Source: Diphasiastrum complanatum (lineage: Eukaryota > Streptophyta > Lycopodiopsida > Lycopodiales > Lycopodiaceae). Taken from it: 64,000 bases of DNA. The notes below the pieces were generated by a model. The model was not told the origin of the DNA and did not search any database. It was given only the letters and a program-made list of their open reading frames with translations. Position numbers and translations under genes: made by a program. Below, in pieces: positions 50,227 through 58,732 of the stretch. How positions within the stretch are numbered: position 1 is the stretch's first letter; each line of letters opens with the position of its first letter. Where the stretch lies: NCBI GenBank assembly GCA_029204225.1, contig CM055095.1, positions 21,867,252-21,931,251 on the forward strand, given 5' to 3'.

Positions 50227-51158
50227 TAGATCCAGCGGTACCGGGATCCGCGGATCCCGGTACCGCGGATCCATATTGGTACCGCGGCACCATGATGGTC
50301 CGCGGTACCATAATACATAATATTTTTTTTCAATAAATTTTTTTAAAAAATTTCTTTTAAAAAAAAATACTAATAATTTAGTGGGCAATATGGGTATCAG
50401 CTTGAAGCTCTTGATGAGAGCAGTGCATTTATGCAGGTTGTCGGTTCTGACGAGAGTAGTGCATTTATGCAGGTTGCTCCAACTTCTAATGAATGCCTCT
50501 CATTGTGGTAGCTATATAGTAGCAACTACCATCTGAGAGAGCGAACAGCCAAAGGACCAAGTGGATGCAAAATGCCAAAAAGTGTGTTTTCGCTCAGGGA
50601 GTCGGAAGGCCAAATCATGAAGAGGTCGTACTGTCGGGGGGCTCTGCCTCCCAAACCCCCCACCGGGGTCTACCGACCCCCGGACCCCCTGTTTCTCGGG
50701 GGGCTACCGCCCCCCGAACCCCCTAGAACTTCCTGCTATATAGAAACTGTAATCTAGCCATCTCATAACCATCATGGTCTCACAGTAGACCCTATACTAA
50801 CAACCGTGGCCAATAATGGGTTCTCCATAATGGGGGCCTAATAGATTTGAGCTCACGGTTAACTAGTGACTACCAAACTGAGAGGTGCATTATTTAGTTA
50901 TGTCTAACACATTTTGTAGCTGAAACTACCAGCAACTTGCATGAATGCACTACTCTCGTCAAGAGCTTCAAGCTGATACCGATATTGCCCACTAATTTTT
51001 TTAAATTTAAAAAAAAATATTAAATATGGTATCGCCCTGGTACCGCGGGTCTGAGGGCGGTACCATAATGGCGGTACCACCATTATGGTATCGGCGGTAC
51101 CACAGGGAACTTTGATATAAATATATATATATATACATACATACATATATACATACAT

Positions 51159-51222
<64 letters not shown>

Positions 51223-52647
51223 AAGATGCGACCAGTAAGTGCCGACTCTTTGACACTATGGTTGTGCCCTCAGCTATGTATGCTTCCGAGATATGGAGTA
51301 CTGGCCTGACAGCTACTGATTGGACATATAACTCCCGCCTCCAGATTCGTTTGCTCTCTGGTATGATGTGGGCTAAGCCCTCATTACCTCACTAGATTAT
51401 ACTGGCGGAGTTCGCGGTCCCCCCCCCATTCAGATTCAGGCCGTATTCCATATTGTGACTTTTATACAGAGGCTGGATGATCTTTAGGTCGAGGGTACAC
51501 ACTATGCTGTTGCGGCCCTATCCTCATCCCGACGCCTACACTCAGAGGGACACCTTTTCTCATGGTATTCTCAAGCTTGTCGTCTCCTCTCCACATTGGG
51601 TATCCAGATCACTGACCTATCTGTGGGCACTCATCAGTACATCAGAGGCCTCCTCTACAGATCATATTTTCATATCACCTGGCAGGGTCCATTGAGGACC
51701 AAGAGTGATTTTTATCGTACACGCTTTCTATCTCTTGATCCAGCTGGCTACCCCATACTATCTGGTTACTTTCTGAGGAGTATATCACACAGATTACAGA
51801 TAGAGATGGGTCAGTTTCGGGTTTCTTCACATCAGCTGGCCATTGAGACCATCAGATACAGTGGCACCCCACGAGAGGACTGGCTTTGTAACATCATGTG
51901 TTCTATGCATGAGATTGAGGACGAATCACATTTCCTCTTCAGATGTCCAGCCTACTATGAGATTCGGGGGAGGTACTACTGCTTATTCAGAGAGCACCCA
52001 GTGACACTTTCTACCTTGCTATCCTATGAGGAGCCCAGATGTGTAGCACTAATGCCGGGAGATGTCAGAGTTGAGGAGGAGGAGACTAGATACTGATACA
52101 CACTCCTTGGTACATACAGTTGAGCATCAGTGAGTGCATATCCCGTCGGAGACAGAGATCTGACGATTCAGATGGAGAGGCCAAGATTCCAGATTCTTCT
52201 ATGCATCGGTAGCAGCGACCATGTCGACGACCAGAGAGACAGTCAGCCATTAGGCCCCAGCCCAGATGGACACGGCAGCAGCGACGACACCGACAGCTTA
52301 CCCGACGGCAGCGGTCCATGGAACACCCAGTGACACCTTCACAACATACCATTTACTACTTCTTCTAGGCTGATAGGCATCATGCTATTCAATTCTAGGC
52401 TGCCGGACCCTGACTGGGCCAGCCATCTTTAGGCTTCAGGCATTATATTAGCAGTTGTTTTATAGATGATGGAGCTTTAAGCTCCTATGTGCACACTTGA
52501 CATGTACCTTTTCTGAGTCCTATGTACCTTAGGGTATTCAAGGACATTAATAAAATCTTTCTTTCTTTCTCTCTCTCTCTCTCCCTAAACCAAACCTGTC
52601 TCTCTGTTTCCCTCTCTCTCCCTCTCTCTCCCTCCCTAAACCCGATA

Positions 52648-52701
<54 letters not shown>

Positions 52702-55700
52702 CTCTCTCTCTGTTGCGCGCGGTCAGACACGTATTTTCTTTTTTTTAGAAAAAAAGAATACGTATCTGGGTCCTGGATGCGTTCTGGGACCCGGACGCTT
52801 CCGCATCCGGACGCTGGACGCGTCCAGTGTCCAAAAAAAAAAAAAAAATGGACGCGTCCGGGGGTCGCATGCATCCGGGTCCGGACGCCGGATGCGGACG
52901 CCAAAAGGCCGCGTTCAGCCCGGACCCTCATGTCTGATATATATATATATATAATCATACATACATACATATAGTCGCAGCGAATCGCGGTTCGCTGGGT
53001 TTTGCGATACGAGAACGTAAATTTTTTTGTTTTGCGATTTTAATGAAGGAAAAAGAAACAGCGATTCCCAGTGAATCGCTGTTTTTTTGGACCACGATTC
53101 TAGAATTGCGATTCTAGAATCGCCAGTGCAACTATGACCTATACATATAGATTGTCCACTAAGTACTATCTTTAACTTGGTACTGCTGCTTTTTTCTGTT
53201 ACAAAAACCTAGGAATTGAAATAGTTAGAGTTATTAAAATTTGCTTAATCTTGAGTCTTACTGATTCAACACTCGTCATAAACACATATAGACTTGTAAA
53301 CTTAGTTGCTAGACTTCCTCGCTGGGGTTCTTGTGTCTCATATCTGGTATTACAAACAAATTACCATCTACAATTTACAGATTCTTTCCTAATTTCACAC
53401 AATGATCGGCAAGTTCTGTGGATGCAACAGTACCTCTCTGTACACTGCTAGAACAGAGCTAAAAGGTTCAATTTTCTAGAGCTTGGAGCTGACTTTAACT
53501 TTAGGAACTAGATTCAACTTCTAAAAAAGTAATAGAATTGTTCTTTACCGGAAGGATAATTAGGCTTTTTCTAATTTTAGCTGTACATAATTTTGTTTGT
53601 TCTTATTTCTAAGCTCGTCTATAGGCATGTTCTCATTCAGAGTGTTTTTACTGATTGTAGAGCTCTCCAGTTTGGTCATTTGTGTTGTAGTTTCATTTTA
53701 AGAATCTTCAGCGTTATAATCTTTGGTCCTGTAGAACCAGCCTTCTGATCTAGATTTATATTTGTGGCAGGAGCTTGGGGGTGTTGGTATTGCTGTTGAT
53801 CGGGAAAGAGCATCACTGGAAGAGCTCATGAAAGTTGCAAAAGACATGCTCAGAAACACAGAGGTTGCAGTTCGCTCATTTATGATCCTACGCCATAGAT
53901 TTCCACGTAAAACTTCATCCACACTAGGATCAGGTGGCACATCTGAGGCTACCTCTACAGGAGGAAGCACATCAACTTCTACTGTTGGAATACCTGCGCC
54001 AGCATATGCTCCACCATATGTCGATTTTTATACTGGGATACCTCTGAAACCTTCTCCGTTTTTGCATAACACAACCAGTAGATTTGAACATTTAATGTCA
54101 GAGTATTGGCAGTGGGTTGGAGAGTTAGAAAGGCTGCTTCTAACAGCAAATGAGGAAAATGGTAGAGCTGGTTCTGACCAATCAGTGTTGCAGTCCTTAC
54201 TGACAGTCATGGCAAATGTCCACGACTTTTTTATTTATGTGGCTGCAGAGGCAAGAGAAGATCCTTCCTTTTCTGGAAGTGTTATTTTCATTTTGTTTGT
54301 TTCTGAATGCAGGCAAATGCTTATCTTCAAAATGTGTCACTTGTTTTTCAGTTAGTACTTATGCATAGCCCTGTTTTAGATAGCTTTGATGAGAAAATGA
54401 CATTTGAGTTATTGATGGTTCTTATTTGTGACTGATGTATCCAAGGTTGAATCGCTACATCAACAACTGGAATCTATGAGAAGTGTGTTCCTTGCTTATC
54501 AGCGCCGGAGAGGAGATGACAATGATCCATTCCTTGAAGCTGATAGGCGAGAAGTTGCAAAGAGAGAAGCTGCTGCAAAAAGAGTGCACCCAACTCTTCA
54601 TGTCCTTAGACTGCCACAGCCACCTAATTCAGCCAGTCCACTTTCAGGAAGTATTCTGGGCTCTTCTTTCATTTCTGGAGCTGCATCATCTGTTGGTCTA
54701 TCAAATACACCAGCTACTTCTGCTCTTACCTCCATCTCTAGCCAAAGTCACTTGGGGACTTCATTTTCTCCATTCAGCTCGGTTAGTGCCCCTACACAAT
54801 CTCTTTTTGGGGCTCCATCAACTTCAGCTCCAACAACATCATTGTTTGGCAATCCAGCGTCTACACCGGCACCGTCCTTATTTGGAACAGGACAAACTTC
54901 ATCGTCTATTTTTGGATCAACTCCACTTTTGGGCTCCACACCAGCTGCTGGGAGCACTCCTTCCCTGTTTGGAGGTTTGGATTCTTGATGACGTTGCTTA
55001 TTTGTTTGTTAAAATTGAAGATCCCTACATAAACTAAGGAGGAAACAATGGGAGCTTCACTCAGATGGAGTTAAATGTGAGACACTGAGATGAAACTTTT
55101 GAAACTAATTTTTACTCTCCTAACAGGTTCCAGCACTGCAACAAGTGCATCAGGTGCCCTTTTTGGATTAGGCTCTGCAACTGGAGTAAGTTTATTTTTT
55201 CATTTTATGATCCTTTGTCGAAACCTGTTTAACCTGCGGACAGCTCTTTATTTTAAATGGATAGATCTATTCATTGTTTGAAGTTTTACAAACATGAGAG
55301 AAAGTTTTTAGAGTTGCTGTCACAAATCATCTTCACGTATTTTTTCTACATAGTCTACCTTCATGTCTATTTAGCCCTTGAAATATTTTCTTTGTGTATA
55401 CATCTTAAAGCCCATCTCGGGATTTGAGCCTTTACTCTTCAATCCATATTTTAAGAAAGTTAATTTTTTGGAGTAGGCTTTGACAATGATATGCTCAACC
55501 CCTGGAGATTTAACATTGAAAGTGAAATATCTGTGCATGCACACAAATATTTAGCTCATTAAATAACAAGCAGGGACAGTAACAACTGAAATTCAGTGAA
55601 CCCGAAAACCAAAAATTTTGGTGGAGAGAAATGTTCTACCAGAATTCAAGTAAGTTTCAACGTGTTTCTAAACATCACAGGTTTGCCTCTTTAAATGTTA

Positions 55701-58700
55701 CAGGTGTCAATATGCTTAAGTTGAGGTCCATCATTATTTTTTCTCAATCTACTACAATTCCAGCCGATCTTGGCAGGATATGCAAAGAGGATAGATAGGC
55801 TTTTTTTGTGATCCGGGTTCTAGCAGGCACATGAAAGCCCATGCGGGGGTCAAGGAGGCATGCAGATTCATGCAATCCAAACCAGTAATTCATAATAAGT
55901 GACACCATAAATATGCCTCCAGACTTTTTGAGAGAAAACTTGTGACAAATCTAGTGCTCCAATCTGCTGGCTGTGCTGGAAGTTTCAGGGGTGTGTGCTC
56001 GACTTTAAGATCTGCAAACTCAGTCACAGAAAATGTGGAGCCACTATGAATGATCGTTATTCTCCAGCTAAGATCATTGATATCCGTTCCTAACATCCTG
56101 GGATAGGAATGGGTACAGTTCTGTTCCTTAGGAATGGTTTTTTTTTTTGGTATAGTTCTGTTCCTATCTAGAAATGAAACAGTTCCTAACGGGTGCATTT
56201 GCCAAAATAGGTGCATGGGATGGTTGTTTTGCAGGAATGAAGGTACCATGTTCACAGAAGACCGAAAAAAAAGACTTTTATACCTTAATTTATGACCTCT
56301 TTTTTTATCTTGATACAATTTGTTAGAACTTAGAAGCTGGTTGTTTTTGAAGCATTTTGGTTGAAAATGGTGTTCTGTTTTGTAAGCTTTGTTTATGTTT
56401 TGTATCCTTAATCATTATCTTGGGAATATCAAAGCATGGCCTACATGATGTTATGTTCCGATCTATACTCAGCAAACTGGGGTTGTTCTAATATACCTAT
56501 GTACTATGACTTATTAAGTTTCAAGATCCCATTTCTAAGTTTCTAGTCCTGTTCCCATTCCTAACTGTTCCCAAGTTCATCCGTAAAAGAAGGGTTTCGG
56601 GTTCCTATTCCTATTCCTATTGAAACCTAAGTTCTTGAATCCATGCGTAATGAATTAAAGGGTTTCCATTCATGTTCTTGTTCTTTTTAAACCCAAGTTC
56701 CTAGGATTTCCTGTTCCTAAATTTTTGTTCCTATTCCTATTCCTATTCCTAAGTTTCTGTTTTTGTTTATGTTCATGTTCCTGTTCCTAAGTTCCTAGGA
56801 CTACCCATTCCGTTCCTAAGTTTCTCTTCCTGTTCTTGTTCCTAACTTCCTAGGGCTCCCTGTTTTCATGCCTAAGCAACTTCCTGTGACTGTTCCTATT
56901 CCTATTCATAAGTTCTGTTCCTAAGAGCATCTTTAACTTAGGTTTCAACTTCAGTAACCTTAGAACACAACAGGAACAAGAACTTAAACCCTTTTTTATG
57001 CGCAAAAACCTTTTCAAGGAACCCCGAATACAATGATCTAATCATTTCTGTAAATGGATTTACCCACAGTAGAGTTTTTTTTTTCTTCAAATAGTAGTTT
57101 TTTCTCCAGAAATGGTTCCTAGGAACCGTTCCGTACTGATCCTGGGAACTATGACTAAGATATTGAGGAATGTATGATATATTCTTACAAGTCCTTCTAC
57201 AAAGCATATCTACTTCTTTGAACTCCCCTCCCAAGATGTCACAATTTCTATCAATTTTTAGCTACCAAATTAGGGGATTAAGGCCCCTGTGTGGTGAGTG
57301 CTTGGGTTGGGCTTGCCCACCCAGATTCGATTTACTGCCCATGCGTGGGTGGGCAGTGGATACCCTGGCCAAGGGCCTGTCTAAGATATAAAAAAACGCT
57401 ACTAAATGAGGATCCATTCATGGGTGTTCATAATTTCTAGGTAGGCTTCCTAGTCTCGATAAGGGTGGGTGCTCTACGCGAGGTCTAATTCCCAGAAATA
57501 CAGCTGCTTCATTGAATTAAGTAAATGGCCAAATTGGGATCAAATGTAACCGAAAAGTTTTCATGATAGGGCTAAGAGACATCATTCATCATCTGCAAGA
57601 AAGTTGCTGATAATCTTTCAGTTAAACATTAGAACAAGAACTTAAAAGAGTATTAACAATCCTCTTCTCTCTCATTCTCTCATTGTCCTTCAGTTCCTTA
57701 CGAAACCAAATTATTGTAAAAAATATTAGTATAAGAGATTATAATTCTGATTGCTTGAATTTGCCCTTGAGCATCCATTAGGATTAGCGATTCTGCCTTG
57801 ACTTCCTGAAGAGATGCTCATAGCAATGATTTTGTCCTTACTTACATCTAGACCAGCAATTTCCCTAGCGATCTTTGAGTTCTTGCACATCATTTTCTAA
57901 ACTTCTCAAGTGCATCTAAACCATTTTTGCATAAAAGAGGCCATCTCCTTCAAGGCTCCCAGCCATTGGGAAATCCTTGTCTGAGATCGCAATGTCAGCT
58001 AGGACAAAATTTTCAAAGCAGCAGGTTAGCTTAGCTTAAAACTAGTGTAGTACCAAAATTGTGCTAAAACTCATATAAGTATTATGCCGACAAAGACACA
58101 TGCATCATCACTTTGTTCAAACTGGTTGTTTCCCTAAGGATGTCTTGGAATACACTCAAAATGGCACAGCATGACAAAAGTGCATGTTTTAGGCCGAATA
58201 GATAGACCAAAAGCTCAAAAAAAAGTGGCAATTTCTATGCAGGCAAATACATGGATTTGCTTTGCTAGAAATTTCCATAAGACCTAGGTAGAAATCATTT
58301 GCCAGTTGAGAACAGTAATTAGGTTTGCAAATTCCTGGATAAAGCTCCTCAATAAGGGCCATAATATCTTGCTTCCTTTTTAGAGAAAGCTGAAGCTATG
58401 GTTCTTTGAAAGGTTGCAGTAAAAATCTGTCCAGAACTAGTGTTCAGTTAATGTGGAACCTAGATACCTCTCACTTGTAAGTTCTTATGGGAGGAAAGAC
58501 TGTGTTATGTCATTGCGACAAGCGTGAGTGGATTTAACATCATTCTTCATGCAATTTGGATGAAGATTGTGAGTATGCCTATTGAAGTTTTGCATGCAGT
58601 ATACCTGATTGAGGAGCTTTTTGAAGATATTATATGGGCAGAATATAGTTGTATTGTGCTCTCTAATATGTTGCTTCCTTTATGTAGGCTGCTACAGCGA

Positions 58701-58732
58701 AGGCCAAACCTCGAGGCTCCAGACGAAAATAG
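39368..58732 (+). CDS. NUP58: Nucleoporin NUP58 (p58/p45 type), six exons
   Basis: An FG nucleoporin of the central channel subcomplex with NUP62 and NUP54, acting in nucleocytoplasmic transport. Exons: 39368-39681, 39903-40017, 53771-54250, 54446-54974, 55127-55185, 58688-58732. They join in phase to 513 codons plus stop, close to the size of known plant NUP58. In order: a low-complexity N-terminus with a Gln/Leu tract (about residues 36-57); the conserved WSDVHPDSQQVLLQIEERIL block; coiled-coil segments (ERLYD..., ELGGVGIAVDRERASLEELM, RFEHLMSEYWQWVGELERLL, VESLHQQLESMR); the FLEADRREVAKREAAAKRVHP block; a Ser/Thr-rich tail with six FG motifs (SLFG, SIFG, ALFG); and a basic end (AATAKAKPRGSRRK). 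The start is the first ATG after the GA leader. All borders are GT-AG except the intron 3 donor. A small extra exon inside intron 5 cannot be excluded. Confidence 0.9.
39461..39523 (+). repeat. CAG/CTG trinucleotide tract in NUP58 exon 1
   Basis: CAG repeats, an interrupting CTG run, then CAG again: codes Gln, then five Leu, then Gln. CAG next to CTG makes the tract partly self-complementary. Confidence 0.9.
39903..40017 (+). CDS. NUP58: NUP58 exon 2
   Basis: Preceded by GCCTATAG. Encodes ERILEYRDESRRLDQCERLY and LNKGFELDAARIFQ, matching the first coiled-coil part of plant NUP58. It ends at CAG|GTTTCT. Intron 1 is 221 bp; the intron that follows is 13.75 kb. Confidence 0.92.
40427..40880. 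repeat. Tandem repeat, unit about 180-190 bp, 2.4 copies
   Basis: Units start at 40427, 40619 and 40796, each with GAA(A/C)TGAAATCA-AAGGAACC, then CATAATGAACC, ending in a CT microsatellite (40558-40605, 40750-40775). Inside NUP58 intron 2. Confidence 0.8.
40881..41439. other. Intron 2 segment, C-rich, unassigned
   Basis: Includes a C- and CT-rich stretch (41080-41240) with no recognisable domain. It may be the non-coding 3-prime tail of the neighbouring minus-strand hAT element. Confidence 0.35.
41440..43440 (-). mobile_element. hAT transposon remnant 1 (BED finger, DUF659, C-terminal parts)
   Basis: Minus strand, right to left. A BED-type zinc-finger start at about 43156-42960 (EVVWRVADKSNKTSAKIMRC, then RLKGHLLGA). 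A proline-rich filler at 42900-42430. A DUF659-type segment at 42420-42240 (EHMVQVVKDNATNCRQMGDL, IVWTPCATH). A transposase middle at 42130-41864 (VVSFITRKKRLLALFRSF). A later stretch near 41600-41480 (IHSPIHTIAHMLHPLWR). The piece normally lying between the finger and the DUF659 core is absent and several frame changes occur, so it is non-functional. TIRs were not resolved. It lies in NUP58 intron 2, opposite to the gene. Confidence 0.82.
43490..43740 (-). repeat. GGACGC-rich repeat, copy 1 (inverted to copy 2)
   Basis: Read on the minus strand: CAGACGCCCTCTGATAATTA, a poly-G, a poly-T/poly-A stretch, several GGACGC words including GGACGCGTCC, then CGCTTCCTTAG and an AT run. It aligns along its length with 49971-50224 on the plus strand. 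Part of it (the GATGTGGGAC...GGGCCTGTATTT segment) is also directly repeated at 43395-43435. Confidence 0.65.
43741..44564. other. Intron 2 segment with CT microsatellite
   Basis: Holds a 36-bp CT run (44254-44289). A 28-bp word with one mismatch (starting AACTTCAACA, ending TAATTACTTATG) occurs at 43947-43974 and again at 44714-44741. No gene motif is recognised. Confidence 0.45.
44565..45505 (+). repeat. GC-rich tandem array, 2.3 units of about 350-460 bp
   Basis: Units begin at 44565, 45029 and 45376 with TTTCGCT(A/T)GACCTAATTGCG, followed by GGCCATTTTGACCGAACGAT and ACCCGAAT. The first two also share AACGTCGAACTT-GGACGGACG and CAGACGGCACCT-AAACGGATCC. Unit 1 is longer. Unlike its AT-rich surroundings it is GC-balanced and rich in CG dinucleotides. 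Open frames run through it but differ between units. Confidence 0.85.
45506..45879. other. Intron 2 segment, GT-rich, no gene
   Basis: GATGATTATGGCTGTGG-type low-complexity sequence, two short telomere-like TTAGGGTTTAGGG words and a short CT run. Nothing else seen. Confidence 0.4.
45880..47995 (-). mobile_element. hAT transposon remnant 2 (DUF659 to dimerisation domain)
   Basis: Minus strand, right to left. DUF659 end at about 47990-47760 (CRGMGELLRAEYPSIVWTPC, then LTRALAVVDFITRKRRTTAL). Transposase middle at 47745-47490. RPIYSVLRLVDREGCTMGLI and YEFMDHIGESLQRSELDRAR at about 47480-47330. RRWDKFHRPIHSVAHILHLL near 47210-47150. The hAT C-terminal dimerisation segment at 46740-46560 (CERNWSTFSLVHTNRRNRLT). 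An acidic tail at 46450-46190 (DPEDDDDTEKTT). The N-terminal half is missing and frames are broken. A separate insertion from remnant 1: the two overlap in the DUF659/middle region but are not alike enough to be a recent duplication. Confidence 0.82.
47996..48116. other. Short unassigned junction sequence
   Basis: About 120 bp of GC-balanced sequence between the hAT remnant and the gypsy piece; no match within the window was found. Confidence 0.35.
49599..49611 (-). other. Primer-binding site of the gypsy piece
   Basis: TGGTATCAGAGCC on the minus strand, one base inside the LTR, same arrangement as at 8503-8515. Confidence 0.88.
49613..49970 (-). repeat. Gypsy LTR, 358 bp, uninterrupted
   Basis: TGTAATAGATCC to CTCGTAACA. 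It serves as reference for the split LTR at 8517-14158 and shows directly where the copia inserted there. Confidence 0.92.
49971..50188 (+). repeat. GGACGC-rich repeat, copy 2
   Basis: Runs CAGACACCCTCTGATAATTA, poly-T, then a cluster of GGACAC/GGATGC/GACGCGTCC words and CGCTTCCTTAG before an AT run. It is the inverse of copy 1 at 43490-43740. Its left end falls exactly at the gypsy LTR edge, so gypsy inserted into or beside it. Confidence 0.65.
50189..50224. repeat. AT microsatellite, 36 bp
   Basis: A pure AT run between GGACGC repeat copy 2 and the TIR element. Confidence 0.95.
50225..51115. mobile_element. Non-autonomous TIR element set between AT microsatellites
   Basis: About 0.9 kb. 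The outer 190-250 bp at each end are inverted relatives: 50375-50440 (TTAGTGGGCAATATGGGTAT, then CAGCTTGAAGCTCTTGATGA) pairs with 50931-51000. Both outer ends are packed with GGTACC/CCGCGG words. The left end holds a perfect 32-bp palindrome. The core (50500-50920) contains a GC-rich block with alternating CCCCC/GGGGG stretches (50634-50725). No transposase is present. AT runs flank both sides, suggesting insertion into a TA repeat; the superfamily is unassigned. Confidence 0.65.
50235..50266. repeat. Perfect 32-bp palindrome
   Basis: The left half GCGGTACCGGGATCCG is followed by its exact reverse complement. It contains two GGTACC and two GGATCC words around a central CCGCGG. Confidence 0.95.
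51116..51218. repeat. AT microsatellite with TACA interruptions
   Basis: About 100 bp of TA repeats interrupted by ATACATAC words, between the TIR element and the LINE tail. Confidence 0.95.
51219..52565 (+). mobile_element. LINE (non-LTR retrotransposon) 3-prime end, truncated
   Basis: The plus strand reads CRLFDTMVVPSAMYASEIWS, the segment that closes the reverse-transcriptase region of many LINEs (LFD-LV-P-LLYGSEIWG). A long frame at 51596-52096 then ends with a zf-RVT-like knuckle (CSMHEIEDESHFLFRCPAYY, with Cys, His and Cys in the usual spacing). At least one stop and one frame change lie between the two. A roughly 450-bp 3-prime UTR follows, ending in AATAAAA and TCTTTCTTTC repeats at 52549-52565. 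It is 5-prime truncated, as LINE copies often are. The AT run at its start makes the left border approximate. Confidence 0.75.
52566..52716. repeat. CT microsatellite cluster
   Basis: Several CT runs separated by CCCTAAACC-like words; it probably grew from the LINE tail. Confidence 0.9.
52725..52952. repeat. GGACGC-rich repeat, copy 3
   Basis: CCGGACGC, GGACGCGTCC and GATGC words recur, with a poly-A between two facing GGACGCGTCC sites (near 52818 and 52850), ending in an AT run at 52938-52952. It resembles copies 1 and 2 in word content and AT flank but not base by base throughout. Confidence 0.55.
52970..53130. repeat. GCGATTC-rich hairpin sequence
   Basis: Repeated GCGATTC/GAATCGC words form short inverted pairs (for example AGCGAATCGCGGTTCGCT, and CAGCGATTC with GAATCGCTG around 53070-53092). 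Possibly a small MITE end; not classifiable. Confidence 0.45.
53131..53770. other. End of NUP58 intron 2, no repeat recognised
   Basis: T-rich plant intron-like sequence up to the acceptor TTTGTGGCAG at 53770. Confidence 0.5.
53771..54250 (+). CDS. NUP58: NUP58 exon 3
   Basis: 160 codons, from ELGGVGIAVDRERASLEELM through FYTGIPLKPSPFL and RFEHLMSEYWQWVGELERLL to VMANVHDFFIYVAAE. It matches the central coiled-coil of plant NUP58. It ends GCAGAG|GCAAGA, a GC donor; staying in frame past this point gives an unrelated tail, while joining to exon 4 restores the conserved VAA-VES sequence. Confidence 0.9.
54251..54445 (+). other. NUP58 intron 3 with GC-AG borders
   Basis: 195 bp. The donor GAG|GCAAGA fits the known GC-donor consensus (AG|GCAAG); the acceptor is TATCCAAG. 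No GT in the right phase is found at this border that keeps the conserved protein sequence. Confidence 0.75.
54446..54974 (+). CDS. NUP58: NUP58 exon 4
   Basis: Starts VESLHQQLESMRSVFLAYQR, contains FLEADRREVAKREAAAKRVH, then the Ser/Thr-rich FG region (QSLFGAP, TSLFGNP, PSLFGTG, SSIFGST, PSLFG). The donor is GGAG|GTTTGG. If the following intron is retained, the protein stops a few codons later after GLDS. Confidence 0.88.
55127..55185 (+). CDS. NUP58: NUP58 exon 5
   Basis: Acceptor CTCCTAACAG; encodes SSTATSASGALFGLGSATG with the last FG motif; strong donor GTAAGT. Confidence 0.82.
55186..58687. other. NUP58 intron 5, 3.5 kb, no element firmly identified
   Basis: 56076-56935 is built of degenerate GTTCCTA/ATTCCTATTCCTA words, with a shorter outlier near 57115-57145. 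The remainder has short frames only. A minus-strand frame of 142 codons at 55890-56318 has no recognisable motif. The acceptor at the right is CCTTTATGTAG. Confidence 0.55.
58688..58732 (+). CDS. NUP58: NUP58 exon 6 with stop
   Basis: Encodes AATAKAKPRGSRRK and TAG. The short basic end matches the Lys/Arg-rich C-terminus of plant NUP58 in character, and the phase joins exactly to exon 5. The 3-prime UTR begins after 58732; a CA run lies at 58778-58789. Confidence 0.78.
   Translation, partial: AATAKAKPRGSRRK

Noticed and set aside
50025-50336. Frames with Tyr-Ile repeats on both strands
   Set aside because: Produced by the AT microsatellite and homopolymer runs.
55890-56318. Minus-strand frame of 142 codons in NUP58 intron 5
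   Set aside because: Low-complexity start in the TTCCTA field and no recognisable motif; not called as a gene.
57260-57510. SINE-like look: GCCCACCCAGATTCGATT resembles a pol III B box, with a similar stretch near 57480
   Set aside because: No clear A box, tail or target duplication; tRNA relation not shown.
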